Below are positions 21,429 through 32,519 of a stretch of 64,000 bases of DNA, piece by piece. This stretch comes from Terebella lapidaria (lineage: Eukaryota; Annelida; Polychaeta; Terebellida; Terebellidae). The stretch spans positions 32,216,423-32,280,422 of the forward strand of contig OX424566.1 of the NCBI GenBank assembly GCA_949152475.1, given 5' to 3'. The notes under the pieces are model-generated. The model was given only the letters and a program-made list of their open reading frames with translations. It was not told the DNA's origin and searched no databases. Numbering within the stretch: the stretch's first letter is position 1; the number at the start of each line of letters is the position of its first letter. Made by a program: the position numbers and the translations under genes.

Positions 21429-22843
21429 GATCCTGATTGCCGAAGCTGTTCCCTAATCTTGGCCTTGTCATCAGGTGGTGGTGACTTCTGACTCTTCAAG
21501 TCACGAAGATCAGACTTGATCGCTGAGATTTCCTGTAGCAGGTCCTCTAGTCTCGACTCAAGTGGAGAAGTCTGTTGAACATTCACCTTGGCCTGTGTGC
21601 CAGCCTTAGGCTTAACGACATCCGGAGATGCTGCGTAAGAGCGTTCAAGCTCAACGGCACGAGCAGTTCGAAGCAGTGACTCAAAATCCTCTCCCGCATC
21701 ATATCGATGCCTTAATGCACTCTGAACCCGCTGATCACTCAGTCCACACCAAAATCTTGTTCGCAGCATCCCTTGACTATCAGTTGGATGGTATCCATGA
21801 CGCAGGAGCTTATTCATCATCGACTCCAAACGACATCCCCAGACAGCAGCAGCTTCACCATCCAGCTGGTGTGATCCATAATACTCTCCCATGAGAGCTT
21901 CACAGCTCTGAGCGACTCCGAAAACCACATCAAACTTGCTTACAATGCGAGTCGGGGTGACATCTTCGCCCATGTTCATCAAAACATCTGCGGCCGTCCC
22001 TCGGAGTGAGCGTCGAATACCTTGTAGTATATTTGGCCATGGTTGACCCTCATGTATCAAACATTTGACCTCATTCCTCCATTGCTGATAGCTAGCATCC
22101 TTTCCGTCCCTGGAGAAGAAGACTATCTTCGGGTACTGCATCAGAGGGAAAGGAGAGAATCCAGGAGGCGACGACACAGATGGTGAAGGTGATGTAGGAT
22201 ACTGATTGTTAGTGCCATATGTCTGAGTTGGGGAGCTATAGCGAGGTACAGACTGAGGTTGCGGTACGGTATGTTCCATCTTCAAAGGGGTCTTGGGGAA
22301 CGAAACAGACTTCTTTTGCGGTTGGAGAGAAAAAAATCCAGAATCCAGATTTGTTTTCCCAAGTTCCTCAAAGGTTGCACCCTTAACCGCAGCAGTGGCC
22401 CCTTGAGACTCAGAAGGCAGAGTCTGAGTGTCCATCGCCCGTGTTCCAAAATCCTTGCGAACATCCTGCAAAAAATTTTCAAACAGAGAAAGTACCTGAC
22501 CTGGCTCCAAGTTCTTCACACACTCGCTTATGCTTTTGCGAGCATCAGTGAGTGGATCAGATGGCTGCACAGGTATTGGCGGCTGTCCAGTGGTTGCACG
22601 GAAATCATTGAACTCCACCTCAGACGGAACAGAGATAACAAGCATGTCCTCCTGATAGGCATGGCCAGTGTATTGCAAAGATGTAGAAACACCCTCGTCA
22701 CTATCAAACACGACAAATACGGCATGTTCTCCATACTGCTCCACCTTATCTACAGTCCCAAACCTAGAAAAGAAAGCATCCAGCTCGGATACAGATATAC
22801 TGGATAGACCAGATACAAGTACCACTCGCTTACTGATGTCCAT
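21326..22843 (-). CDS. gag: Ty3/gypsy Gag, element 1, PNMA-like with N-terminal RRM-like domain
   Basis: About 505 residues from the ATG at 22843 (MDISKRVVLVSGLSS). I chose this start because upstream in-frame sequence is unconserved-looking leader, and a splice-acceptor-like TTTCATTTCAG ends 2 bases before it. Residues ~5-80 look like an RRM fold (VVLVSGLSS..., AVFVVFDSDEG). A low-complexity Pro/Ser/Gln linker follows, then a capsid-like block (YQQWRNEVKCL, ILQGIRRSLRGTAADVL, FWCGLSDQRVQSALR). The CCHC knuckle CFYCREPGHFIAEC is near residue 473. RRM plus capsid is the architecture of vertebrate PNMA and ZCCHC12 proteins, which are domesticated Ty3 Gags. The capsid binds itself and the knuckle binds element RNA. 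The frame is open throughout. Confidence 0.88.
   Translation of the reverse strand: MDISKRVVLVSGLSSISVSELDAFFSRFGTVDKVEQYGEHAVFVVFDSDEGVSTSLQYTGHAYQEDMLVISVPSEVEFNDFRATTGQPPIPVQPSDPLTDARKSISECVKNLEPGQVLSLFENFLQDVRKDFGTRAMDTQTLPSESQGATAAVKGATFEELGKTNLDSGFFSLQPQKKSVSFPKTPLKMEHTVPQPQSVPRYSSPTQTYGTNNQYPTSPSPSVSSPPGFSPFPLMQYPKIVFFSRDGKDASYQQWRNEVKCLIHEGQPWPNILQGIRRSLRGTAADVLMNMGEDVTPTRIVSKFDVVFGVAQSCEALMGEYYGSHQLDGEAAAVWGCRLESMMNKLLRHGYHPTDSQGMLRTRFWCGLSDQRVQSALRHRYDAGEDFESLLRTARAVELERSYAASPDVVKPKAGTQAKVNVQQTSPLESRLEDLLQEISAIKSDLRDLKSQKSPPPDDKAKIREQLRQSGSCFYCREPGHFIAECTKRKPRSGQNQAPTSGNDQ
21335..21341 (-). promoter_or_regulatory. Programmed -1 ribosomal frameshift site, element 1
   Basis: On the minus strand the heptamer G GGA AAC sits in the gag frame three codons before the gag TAA (21326-21328). 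Pol is in the -1 frame. After an 8-base spacer (21334-21327) comes a hairpin: ACCAGCAT (21326-21319), a 10-base loop, and ATGCCTGGT (21308-21300), which pair with one bulge. Heptamer, phase, spacer and stem all fit the X XXY YYZ model. GGGAAAC is used for gag-pro shifting in some retroviruses. Confidence 0.85.
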
Positions 22844-24202
22844 ATCTGAAATGAAAATCAACAAAGTACAAAGTAACTTTGTCACACCGTAGACACAACA
22901 AAGTTGAGATTGACAACAAATTCTGAAATGTTTCCAGAAGTCCAATACAATTGCAAAAGGAACCAATGTAGTAGTATAGTATTGGTGTGAAGTTATGAAT
23001 GATTGGTATGGGTGAATGATTCTATGAACAACAATGAACAACAAGGTCAAGGTCAACTCCAAGGTCAATCAACCGAAGTATGAAGAAGTACCTGAAATCA
23101 CAATGGCTAACCCAAAAATCAAAGTTCTAAATTTAGGTTTATAGTTTATATGAACTTTATAAAATTTATGGTATTCGGCTTCTTCCAAAATATTATTTAT
23201 TTATTTTTTTTCAAATTTCAAAGTTTTATCGGTTTTCAGTTTAGTTGTTATGTTTTATAGATTAAGTTTGTTTTAAGAAAATAATTTTATACAAATTATT
23301 CAAATCGCTTCCGATTGTTTGAACAATATCGGGTACGGTCACGTAGTGTTACACAACAGGATATGATATGTGTATGAGATATGAAAAAGTGCAAGTGTTA
23401 ATTGTGTGATGTTAATTCAAAATTCCAAACACAAGTATTAGAGAACAACAATGTATATTCCCAACGATATATTCAAATACACTTCACCAATGATATGAAA
23501 AATGATTCACCAATGACAATGACAGTAAACTTTTCCAATTAAAATAGTATTCACAAGCTAGTTTTCAATGTCAATAACACACCAGTTCAGCAATCTGAAC
23601 ACATCAAAAATTCACCTGTCAAACCAATGTTTGACTTGATCAGTGTTCATGTAAACAAATGCAAAATAATTCTCAATTCTCAATTTCTCATACCCACATA
23701 CAGTGTATTACAGTCCAATTTTGTTTCAATCAAGTATTGTGACCTTGTCACCACCAATGTCCTTGACACAACAATTATATACTCCAATATGCAATGTCAC
23801 ATCAACACTATCAGACTATATCAATGCACACAAAATCAATTCAATATACTTTCAAATATATATTCATTCACACACAAATCAAGAGTCACCCGGGTGCAGA
23901 CGAACACGAAGCTTGCGACGTTGAAGCACGAAGCAGCAGTCACTCTGGTAACGTAGTGTCGTTGTTACGCGACACGGTCGATGTAACACTCGTCGTTATC
24001 GGCAACGAGACAAGACGCGGTAAGCCTAAGTAGGGATCCCTCGATGAACAGGCACGATGTCGACTGTGCATCCTATGACAGGATAGCACAACACATACCA
24101 GGCTGCGGGTAGCCTAGTAACACGTCACCATGGCGATGATCACATAGGCGAATGACGATGATGACAGCACGGTCGGCACGGATGGATCGCTGGAGGCTCC
24201 AC
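22844..24202 (-). other. Long untranslated leader of element 1
   Basis: About 1.36 kb of AT-rich sequence between the 5' LTR and gag with no conserved ORF. At its LTR end (24201 downward, minus strand) it begins TGGAGCCTCCAGCG one base from the LTR, the candidate primer-binding site. TGGAG and CTCCA are self-complementary; I cannot name the tRNA. Near the gag end lies a close group of AGGTCA half-sites (23043-23070, plus strand). A polypyrimidine run and CAG directly precede the gag ATG, so the leader may contain an intron. Confidence 0.6.
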
Positions 24203-24990
24203 TGTTGTAGGGGTGGTTCGTGGCAAAGAACAACTCTGGGAGTTCAACTCAATAATTGTATTGACGTGTAGAAAATACCCTGTAATGATATATTTACATA
24301 TGATATAGATAAGTGGAACATGGCATGTATTGAATTGTTACCCATATGCTTGAAGATATTAAATGTACACTGGTGATGATAATATGATTATGATCGATGG
24401 ATGATAGCCCATAGTTAGTAGCAACCTTACCCCTGGTAAGCACAGTGTGCAGGAGGTATGTCAGCCTAACCACGCTCTGTAGATACCGTCACCTAGAAAA
24501 CGACAACAGTGCACACAATGTACGTTATGATAGATGATCGCGCAGTTCGCAGAATATCGAGTAATCGCACGGCTACAATGTTTTTTCGGTGGTTTTAGAT
24601 ATTAATGTTCATCTTTAGATTCTGTCATCTGAGTTATACCCAGTTTAGAACTGAAGCCCAGAACTAAGAAAGTCGAACGAAACTGAGCAAGCCTGACACT
24701 TGAAATAACCACAGGATTCTTACTGCATGGCTCATATTACACACCAGATAGTTTGCGAGAACCCTTACCGTGAAATGATGAAATGACATGTATTAAATGA
24801 GCAATAATACGATGGATGATGTTTGATTTTCCATCAAACATTTGAAAAGACAAGTCAACATCAAATTCAAGATGGCGAAAGCGCTATATAAACAGCGACA
24901 CGGGATGAGACCGATACACAAGTGAAACAAAGCGCCATGAAACTAGAATGATTCGGTCGCGGTGATATGGCGGCAGTAGCCCCTATCACA
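24203..24990 (-). repeat. LTR 2 (shared central LTR)
   Basis: 788 bp, serving as 5' LTR of element 1 and 3' LTR of element 2. I could spot only about one difference from LTR 3 (CAGTAG against CGGTAG near 24975). No target duplication flanks it. Confidence 0.95.
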
Positions 24991-27900
24991 TTCTCCCCCC
25001 AAGTGGAAAATGGGTCACCCGGAAACGATCTGGAGGTTTTTTCTGTCGCTTAGACCTCCGAACTCGTGGTGCCATCTGGAGTGATTCCTCAGAATCTGTA
25101 GACAGTTCTCGTAAAGGTCCTGACTCAGAATCGGACTCTGGCGGTGGCGGTGGTGGTCTTGCCGGAGGTTGTGATACAGTCCTAGAGGGCTGAGGCTCTG
25201 CAGGAGGGTCCGTCACTGTGTGGCCTAATGGGAGAAGAAGATTCCGATGTAGCGTCCGCTGTCGTCCATTTCCAAACTTCGGCTTGACACGATAAACTGG
25301 AATGTCTGGATTAGGCTGGTCGATAACAACGAATACATCCTCTTCCCACCGATCTGCCAGCTTGCTCCTACCAAGAAGTCCCACCTTACGAACCAACACA
25401 TTGTCATCAGGCTCTAGTACTGAATGACGGTGTGCATATCCAGACTTTGCCTTCTGTGCCATCCTCTCACCAGCCAGCTTGTGGACATACTGGATCCGTT
25501 CGCGGAGTTCCTTGATGTACTGCGGATAATCTCCATTACTACCCTCCCCCCTGAGCTGAAGTTCCTGGTCCACTGGTAAAAGTGGCACACGTCCGAACAT
25601 GAGCTCATAAGGAGCGAATCCCGTTGTTTCATGTGGGGTGCAATTATACGCATGAACTAAAGATCCGGGATAGTCCTTCCACTTGGCTTTCTTGTCATTG
25701 GCCAGGGTCCCGAGCATCTTCAGGATGGTTTGATTGAGCTTCTCACAAGCACCATTCGACATGGGATGATAGGGTGTTGTTCTAGATTTGTGTATTCCTG
25801 ATAGTGAACATAATTCTTTGATGATTGATGATTCAAAATTGCGGCCTTGGTCGGAATGGATGCAGGATGGATAGCCATAGAGATTAATGAAGTTATCCAG
25901 GAGAGATTTAGCGGTGGTACGAGCTGACTCGTTTTTAGTGGGAATGACTCTGGCGAACTTGGTAAAATGGTCAACTATTACTAGTAGGTGTTCATACCCA
26001 TGCGAAGGTTCAACTAGAAGAAAATCCAAACAGACTAATTCAAGTGGTTGTGTGGTCAAGATTGGGACCAGTGGTGCTCTCTGAACTTGGGCCTTCCGAC
26101 AAAGACAACGGTGGCATCTCAACACTTTAGTTTCCACATCCGCAGTCATACCAGGCCAGAAGAACCGTTGCTTGACCATTGCGAGGGTTTTGTCGCGTCC
26201 AGGATGACCGAAACTGTCATGAAGGCTTGTCAAAATGTGGTCTTTGTATGAAGAAGGGACGACCAGTTGATTCACTGGGTTGTCAGCGATGATGATTTGT
26301 CGATACAGGATGTTGTTCAACACTACAAGCTTGGTCCATTCTCTAAACAGCCGTTTCAGTGTTGGTGACTTGGTGGCAAGCACATCATCCGATGGCCTCT
26401 GGTCCTTCCTTCGGCAGTCGAGAATATATCGGATGTCCCTATCATTGAATTGTAGTTGTTCGATATCTAAGGGATCCACAACTCCAGAAACTGAAATTTC
26501 ATCCAACACCTGGGCTGATACTGAAAGAGAAGAGACATAGTTCTCCCGTACAGCTTGATCTTTCAAATCACACACAGCCTTGACAACATCCTGCTGGATC
26601 TCCGGTAGCCGAGACAAGGCATCAGCATCCCCGTTAGTGTTTCCAGGCTTGTAGTGGATTGAAAAATCATAGTTTGCAAGACCTGCTAGCCATCGATGTC
26701 CCGTCGCATCCAGTTTCGCTGATGTCAACACATACGTCAAAGGATTATTATCGGTCCAAACTTGAAATTTCCGCCCGTACAAGTAGTCATGAAACTTATC
26801 GGTTATTGATCATTTCAAGGCCAGGAATTCAAGCTTGTGCGCCGGGTAGTTTCTTTCCGATGGTTTTAATCCACGACTAGCGTAGGCGATGACTCGTTTC
26901 CTTCCTTCTTGTGTCTGATAAAGAATGGCTCCAAGCCCCTGAACACTAGCATCTGTATGCAGTTCAAATGGCTGAGTGTAGTCTGCAAACGCAAGAGTAG
27001 GTGTGGCTGTCAGCTTAGACCGCAAGAGATCAAATGTCTGCTGGTGCTGTTCTGTCCAGTTCAAGCGTTCCATGTTCCTTTGGCGTGCACTCTTGTTCAA
27101 ATGGCCTTCCATGAGGTGGAACAGGGGTGCTGCTATTCTGCTGAAATTTTTTATGAAGCGGCGAAAAAATCCACAAAAGCCCATGAACCGCTGGAGGTCC
27201 TTGACTGTAGATGGGACAGGCCAGTTCTGGATCGCTGAGATCTTGTCAGGATCAGTGGAAATTCCATTAGCTGAAATCAGATGTCCCAGGTACTTGACCT
27301 CAGTCCTGAAAAAGGAACACTTTGATGGCTTTAATCTCAAACCAGCTTCATTCAGACGCTCAAAAACAGACTCCAGTCGCTGTAGATGGTCTTCCAGATT
27401 TGACGAATACACTATTATATCGTCCAAGTGAATAAGACATTGGTTCAGGTGTAAATCTCCCATTGTGGACTCCATAAGACGTTGAAAACTGGCTGGACAA
27501 TTTGTTAATCCGAATGGCATCGAATTGAACTCGTAGAAGCCGAGAGGGCCGACGCTGAAAGCAGTCCGTTCCTTGTGCTCCTCTGCGACTTCCACCTGCC
27601 AGTAACCAGATTTCAAGTCAAGACAGCTGAAAAGAGTAGATCCATGGAGTGCATCCAACGTTTCCTCGATCTGTGGGAGAGCATATGCGTCCCTGATTGT
27701 GCGGCGATTTAGATCCCGATAATCCACACAAATTCTTAAAGAGTTGTCCTTCTTTCTGACTAGGACCACGGGAAAGGACCAAGGACTTTTGGACGGACGG
27801 ATATGTCCTGCCTCCAGCATGTCATGCAGATGCTGTCTAACCTCCTGATACATCGACGGCGGAATCCTCCTAGACCGTGTTTTGATTGGTGTGTTGTCAG

Positions 27901-28780
27901 TCAAATTGATGTGATGCTTAACGATTGGTGTGTACTGCAGATCCTTGTCCGATAAAGCAAAGAGATGTTTCCATTTCCTGATAAGTGATTCCAACTTTTC
28001 CCGTTTCTCCGGATCAGTAGGCCACTGAATTTGCTGGAAGAGGGAATCGGAAAATGAAGTACATGATTGATGATCAACAGTAGGAGGTTCCTCTGTAACA
28101 TGATGAAGTGCGCAAACTGTACTGTTTGCTGGTATTGTTAGGGATTTACGTGACAGATTACGAACTTCGACTTTGACTCTGTATGTAGATACATTGTTGG
28201 GATGTAGCTGAATCACACTACTAATCCTCCTGGTAGCGCAGTGTCCGAGATCGGTTCGGTCAGAACTGTCATCTTGGGAAGTTTCACATTCCTGCAGGCG
28301 CAAGTCAACCCAGCAAATACTCTACCCTCTCCAGGTCCTATGACTTCGACACGAGTTGACTTAACATAGCCTAGGATGCCATCATCCTGTGTGATATACT
28401 CCATGGAGTTCAGAGCCAAGTTCCAGGATGAAGACACATGAAAATTCTGAGCCAGCCCCCCGAAGCGTCAGATCTGAGATTGGATGGAGAGTTGTTCCAC
28501 GCAGGTATGTGTCCACAAAACTTCTCGATACAGTTGTCACCTGACTTCCAGTGTCTATCAAGGCATTGGAGTGAACACCGTTGATAAGAATGCTGGTGAC
28601 ATTGCGTCCTCCAACTATTTCCTTGATTATTTTAGGGCCGTTATGTGTAGAACCAGGCATCTGCCCTGCAATGCTGGTTACTGATCGTTTCCCGAAGTCG
28701 GAGCTTGGTTTTGTCCAGATCTTGGTTTGCGCTTGGTGCACTCGGCAATAAAATGTCCAGGCTCTCTGCAGTAGAAACAA
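24986..28780 (-). pseudogene. pol: Ty3/gypsy Pol, element 2 (broken)
   Basis: Nearly identical to element 1 pol but defective in three ways. First, a ~185-bp deletion at about 28455 removes the protease region after the DTG block; the breakpoints in element 1 share GCC. Second, a 10-bp deletion at about 28219 lies between two ACT repeats. Third, a TGG to TGA change at 26810-26812 stops translation at the position of W722 in RNase H. Downstream RNase H end and integrase sequence remains open from about 26809 to 24986. RT motifs (HLDD) are intact but out of frame with the protease. The element cannot make a full Pol, although its LTRs, leader and gag look functional, so it could be mobilised in trans. 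Confidence 0.93.
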
Positions 28781-30195
28781 GATCCTGATTGCCGAAGCTG
28801 TTCCCTAATCTTGGCCTTGTCATCAGGTGGTGGCGACTTCTGACTCTTCAAGTCACGAAGATCAGACTTGATCGCTGAGATTTCCCGTAGCAGGTCCTCT
28901 AGTCTCGACTCAAGTGGAGAAGTCTGTTGAACATTCACCTTGGCCTGTGTGCCAGCCTTAGGCTTAACGACATCCGGAGATGCTGCGTAAGAGCGTTCAA
29001 GCTCAACGGCACGAGCAGTTCGAAGCAGTGACTCAAAATCCTCTCCCGCATCATATCGATGCCTTAATGCACTCTGAACCCGCTGATCACTCAGTCCACA
29101 CCAAAATCTTGTTCGCAGCATCCCTTGACTATCAGTTGGATGGTATCCATGACGCAGGAGCTTATTCATCATCGACTCCAAACGACATCCCCAGACAGCA
29201 GCAGCTTCACCATCCAGCTGGTGTGATCCATAATACTCTCCCATGAGAGCTTCACAGCTCTGAGCGACTCCGAAAACCACATCAAACTTGCTTACAATGC
29301 GAGTCGGGGTGACATCTTCGCCCATGTTCATCAAAACATCTGCGGCCGTCCCTCGGAGTGAGCGTCGAATACCTTGTAGTATATTTGGCCATGGTTGACC
29401 CTCATGTATCAAACATTTGACCTCATTCCTCCATTGCTGATAGCTAGCATCCTTTCCGTCCCTGGAGAAGAAGACTATCTTCGGGTACTGCATCAGAGGG
29501 AAAGGAGAGAATCCAGGAGGCGACGACACAGATGATGAAGGTGATGTAGGATACTGATTGTTAGTGCCATATGTCTGAGTTGGGGAGCTATAGCGAGGTA
29601 CAGACTGAGGTTGCGGTACGGTATGTTCCATCTTCAAAGGGGTCTTGGGGAACGAAACAGACTTCTTTTGCGGTTGGAGAGAAAAAAATCCAGAATCCAG
29701 ATTTGTTTTCCCAAGTTCCTCAAAGGTTGCACCCTTAACCGCAGCAGTGGCCCCTTGAGACTCAGAAGGCAGAGTCTGAGTGTCCATCGCCCGTGTTCCA
29801 AAATCCTTGCGAACATCCTGCAAAAAATTTTCAAACAGAGAAAGTACCTGACCTGGCTCCAAGTTCTTCACACACTCGCTTATGCTTTTGCGAGCATCAG
29901 TGAGTGGATCAGATGGCTGCACAGGTATTGGCGGCTGTCCAGTGGTTGCACGGAAATCATTGAACTCCACCTCAGACGGAACAGAGATAACAAGCATGTC
30001 CTCCTGATAGGCATGGCCAGTGTATTGCAAAGATGTAGAAACACCCTCGTCACTATCGAACACGACAAATACGGCATGTTCTCCATACTGCTCCACCTTA
30101 TCTACAGTCCCAAACCTAGAAAAGAAAGCATCCAGCTCGGATACAGATATACTGGATAGACCAGATACAAGTACCACTCGCTTACTGATGTCCAT
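28678..30195 (-). CDS. gag: Ty3/gypsy Gag, element 2 (intact)
   Basis: About 505 residues from the ATG at 30195. Only a few residues differ from the element 1 Gag (for example Pro to Ser in the linker and Gln to Arg before the zinc knuckle). The RRM-like N-terminus, capsid block and CFYCREPGHFIAEC knuckle are all present and the frame is open. It could supply capsid even though its own pol is dead. Confidence 0.88.
   Translation of the reverse strand: MDISKRVVLVSGLSSISVSELDAFFSRFGTVDKVEQYGEHAVFVVFDSDEGVSTSLQYTGHAYQEDMLVISVPSEVEFNDFRATTGQPPIPVQPSDPLTDARKSISECVKNLEPGQVLSLFENFLQDVRKDFGTRAMDTQTLPSESQGATAAVKGATFEELGKTNLDSGFFSLQPQKKSVSFPKTPLKMEHTVPQPQSVPRYSSPTQTYGTNNQYPTSPSSSVSSPPGFSPFPLMQYPKIVFFSRDGKDASYQQWRNEVKCLIHEGQPWPNILQGIRRSLRGTAADVLMNMGEDVTPTRIVSKFDVVFGVAQSCEALMGEYYGSHQLDGEAAAVWGCRLESMMNKLLRHGYHPTDSQGMLRTRFWCGLSDQRVQSALRHRYDAGEDFESLLRTARAVELERSYAASPDVVKPKAGTQAKVNVQQTSPLESRLEDLLREISAIKSDLRDLKSQKSPPPDDKAKIREQLRQSGSCFYCREPGHFIAECTKRKPRSGQNQAPTSGNDQ
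28687..28693 (-). promoter_or_regulatory. Programmed -1 frameshift site, element 2
   Basis: The same G GGA AAC heptamer in the same phase before the gag stop (28678-28680), with the identical spacer and hairpin downstream on the minus strand. It is preserved although the pol behind it is broken. Confidence 0.82.
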
Positions 30196-31554
30196 ATCTG
30201 AAATGAAAATCAACAAAGTACAAAGTAACTTTGTCACACCGTAGACACAACAAAGTTGAGATTGACGACAAATTCTGAAATGTTTCCAGAAGTCCAATAC
30301 AATTGCAAAAGGAACCAATGTAGTAGTATAGTATTGGTGTGAAGTTATGAATGATTGGTATGGGTGAATGATTCTATGAACAACAATGAACAACAAGGTC
30401 AAGGTCAACTCCAAGGTCAATCAACCGAAGTATGAAGAAGTACCTGAAATCACAATGGCTAACCCAAAAATCAAAGTTCTAAATTTAGGTTTATAGTTTA
30501 TATGAACTTTATAAAATTTATGGTATTCGGCTTCTTCCAAAATATTATTTATTTATTTTTTTTCAAATTTCAAAGTTTTATCGGTTTTCAGTTTAGTTGT
30601 TATGTTTTATAGATTAAGTTTGTTTTAAGAAAATAATTTTATACAAATTATTCAAATCGCTTCCGATTGTTTGAACAATATCGGGTACGGTCACGTAGTG
30701 TTACACAACAGGATATGATATGTGTATGAGATATGAAAAAGTGCAAGTGTTAATTGTGTGATGTTAATTCAAAATTCCAAACACAAGTATTAGAGAACAA
30801 CAATGTATATTCCCAACGATATATTCAAATACACTTCACCAATGATATGAAAAATGATTCACCAATGACAATGACAGTAAACTTTTCCAATTAAAATAGT
30901 ATTCACAAGCTAGTTTTCAATGTCAATAACACACCAGTTCAGCAATCTGAACACATCAAAAATTCACCTGTCAAACCAATGTTTGACTTGATCAGTGTTC
31001 ATGTAAACAAATGCAAAATAATTCTCAATTCTCAATTTCTCATACCGACATACAGTGTATTACTGTCCAATTTTGTTTCAATCAAGTATTGTGACCTTGT
31101 CACCACCAATGTCCTTGACACAACAATTATATACTCCAATATGCAATGTCACATCAACACTATCAGACTATATCAATGCACACAAAATCAATTCAATATA
31201 CTTTCAAATATATATTCATTCACACACAAATCAAGAGTCACCCGGGTGCAGACGAACACGAAGCTTGCGACGTTGAAGCACGAAGCAGCAGTCACTCTGG
31301 TAACGTAGTGTCGTTGTTACGCGACACGGTCGATGTAACACTCGTCGTTATCGGCAACGAGACAAGACGCGGTAAGCCTAAGTAGGGATCCCTCGATGAA
31401 CAGGCACGATGTCGACTGTGCATCCTATGACAGGATAGCACAACACATACCAGGCTGCGGGTAGCCTAGTAACACGTCACCATGGCGATGATCACATAGG
31501 CGAATGACGATGATGACAGCACGGTCGGCACGGATGGATCGCTGGAGGCTCCAC
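30196..31554 (-). other. Long untranslated leader of element 2
   Basis: Near-identical to the element 1 leader, the same length (1359 bp), with the same TTTCATTTCAG before gag, the same AGGTCA cluster (30395-30422) and the same candidate primer-binding site next to LTR 3. Confidence 0.6.
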
Positions 31555-32342
31555 TGTTGTAGGGGTGGTTCGTGGCAAAGAACAACTCTGGGAGTTCAAC
31601 TCAATAATTGTATTGACGTGTAGAAAATACCCTGTAATGATATATTTACATATGATATAGATAAGTGGAACATGGCATGTATTGAATTGTTACCCATATG
31701 CTTGAAGATATTAAATGTACACTGGTGATGATAATATGATTATGATCGATGGATGATAGCCCATAGTTAGTAGCAACCTTACCCCTGGTAAGCACAGTGT
31801 GCAGGAGGTATGTCAGCCTAACCACGCTCTGTAGATACCGTCACCTAGAAAACGACAACAGTGCACACAATGTACGTTATGATAGATGATCGCGCAGTTC
31901 GCAGAATATCGAGTAATCGCACGGCTACAATGTTTTTTCGGTGGTTTTAGATATTAATGTTCATCTTTAGATTCTGTCATCTGAGTTATACCCAGTTTAG
32001 AACTGAAGCCCAGAACTAAGAAAGTCGAACGAAACTGAGCAAGCCTGACACTTGAAATAACCACAGGATTCTTACTGCATGGCTCATATTACACACCAGA
32101 TAGTTTGCGAGAACCCTTACCGTGAAATGATGAAATGACATGTATTAAATGAGCAATAATACGATGGATGATGTTTGATTTTCCATCAAACATTTGAAAA
32201 GACAAGTCAACATCAAATTCAAGATGGCGAAAGCGCTATATAAACAGCGACACGGGATGAGACCGATACACAAGTGAAACAAAGCGCCATGAAACTAGAA
32301 TGATTCGGTCGCGGTGATATGGCGGCGGTAGCCCCTATCACA
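31555..32342 (-). repeat. LTR 3 (5' LTR of element 2)
   Basis: 788 bp, ends TG...CA, followed by the CAAA target duplication at 32343-32346. Confidence 0.95.
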
Positions 32343-32346
32343 CAAA

Positions 32347-32519
32347 GCACAAAGAATGGCTGTAATGTGGACAAAGTCAAAGTATCTCCACCAGAAAGCA
32401 TAGATAAATAGATCTGTCGTGGCATAAAAGTGCAGATATATAACTGTTATGTTCTCTCCGTTCGATCAGAAAGGAATGAAAAAATACATTACTTACTGCA
32501 AATACCACTTTAAATTTAA
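32347..32519. mobile_element. TTAA element copy 2, right part
   Basis: Continues the element begun at 16455. It matches about 1790-1960 of copy 1 and ends ...AATACCACT before TTAA at 32520-32523. Its separation from the left part is due entirely to the Ty3 tandem. From 32524 to 34290 nothing gene-like is seen. Confidence 0.75.

Larger units (their letters stand above)
16656..32342 (-). mobile_element. Tandem Ty3/gypsy pair sharing the central LTR
   Basis: Structure in plus coordinates: LTR 16656-17443, internal region 17444-24202, LTR 24203-24990, internal region 24991-31554, LTR 31555-32342. All three LTRs are 788 bp and nearly identical, with TG...CA ends. The outer flanks are CAAA at 16652-16655 and 32343-32346, and no duplication flanks the central LTR. 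The undisturbed copy of the target at about 1782-1790 reads ATACAAAGCAC, confirming a single original insertion. The second internal region is 195 bp shorter because of two deletions. Such three-LTR arrays usually arise by unequal LTR-LTR recombination after one insertion. Confidence 0.95.

Noticed and set aside
22259-22807. 182-codon plus-strand ORF (and its duplicate at 29611-30159)
   Set aside because: It lies entirely antisense to gag, appears only because gag is open, and shows no domain.
16656-32342. Assembly artefact producing the duplicated Ty3 element
   Set aside because: The two internal regions differ by a ~185-bp deletion, a 10-bp deletion, a nonsense change and scattered substitutions, and both outer junctions fit one insertion.
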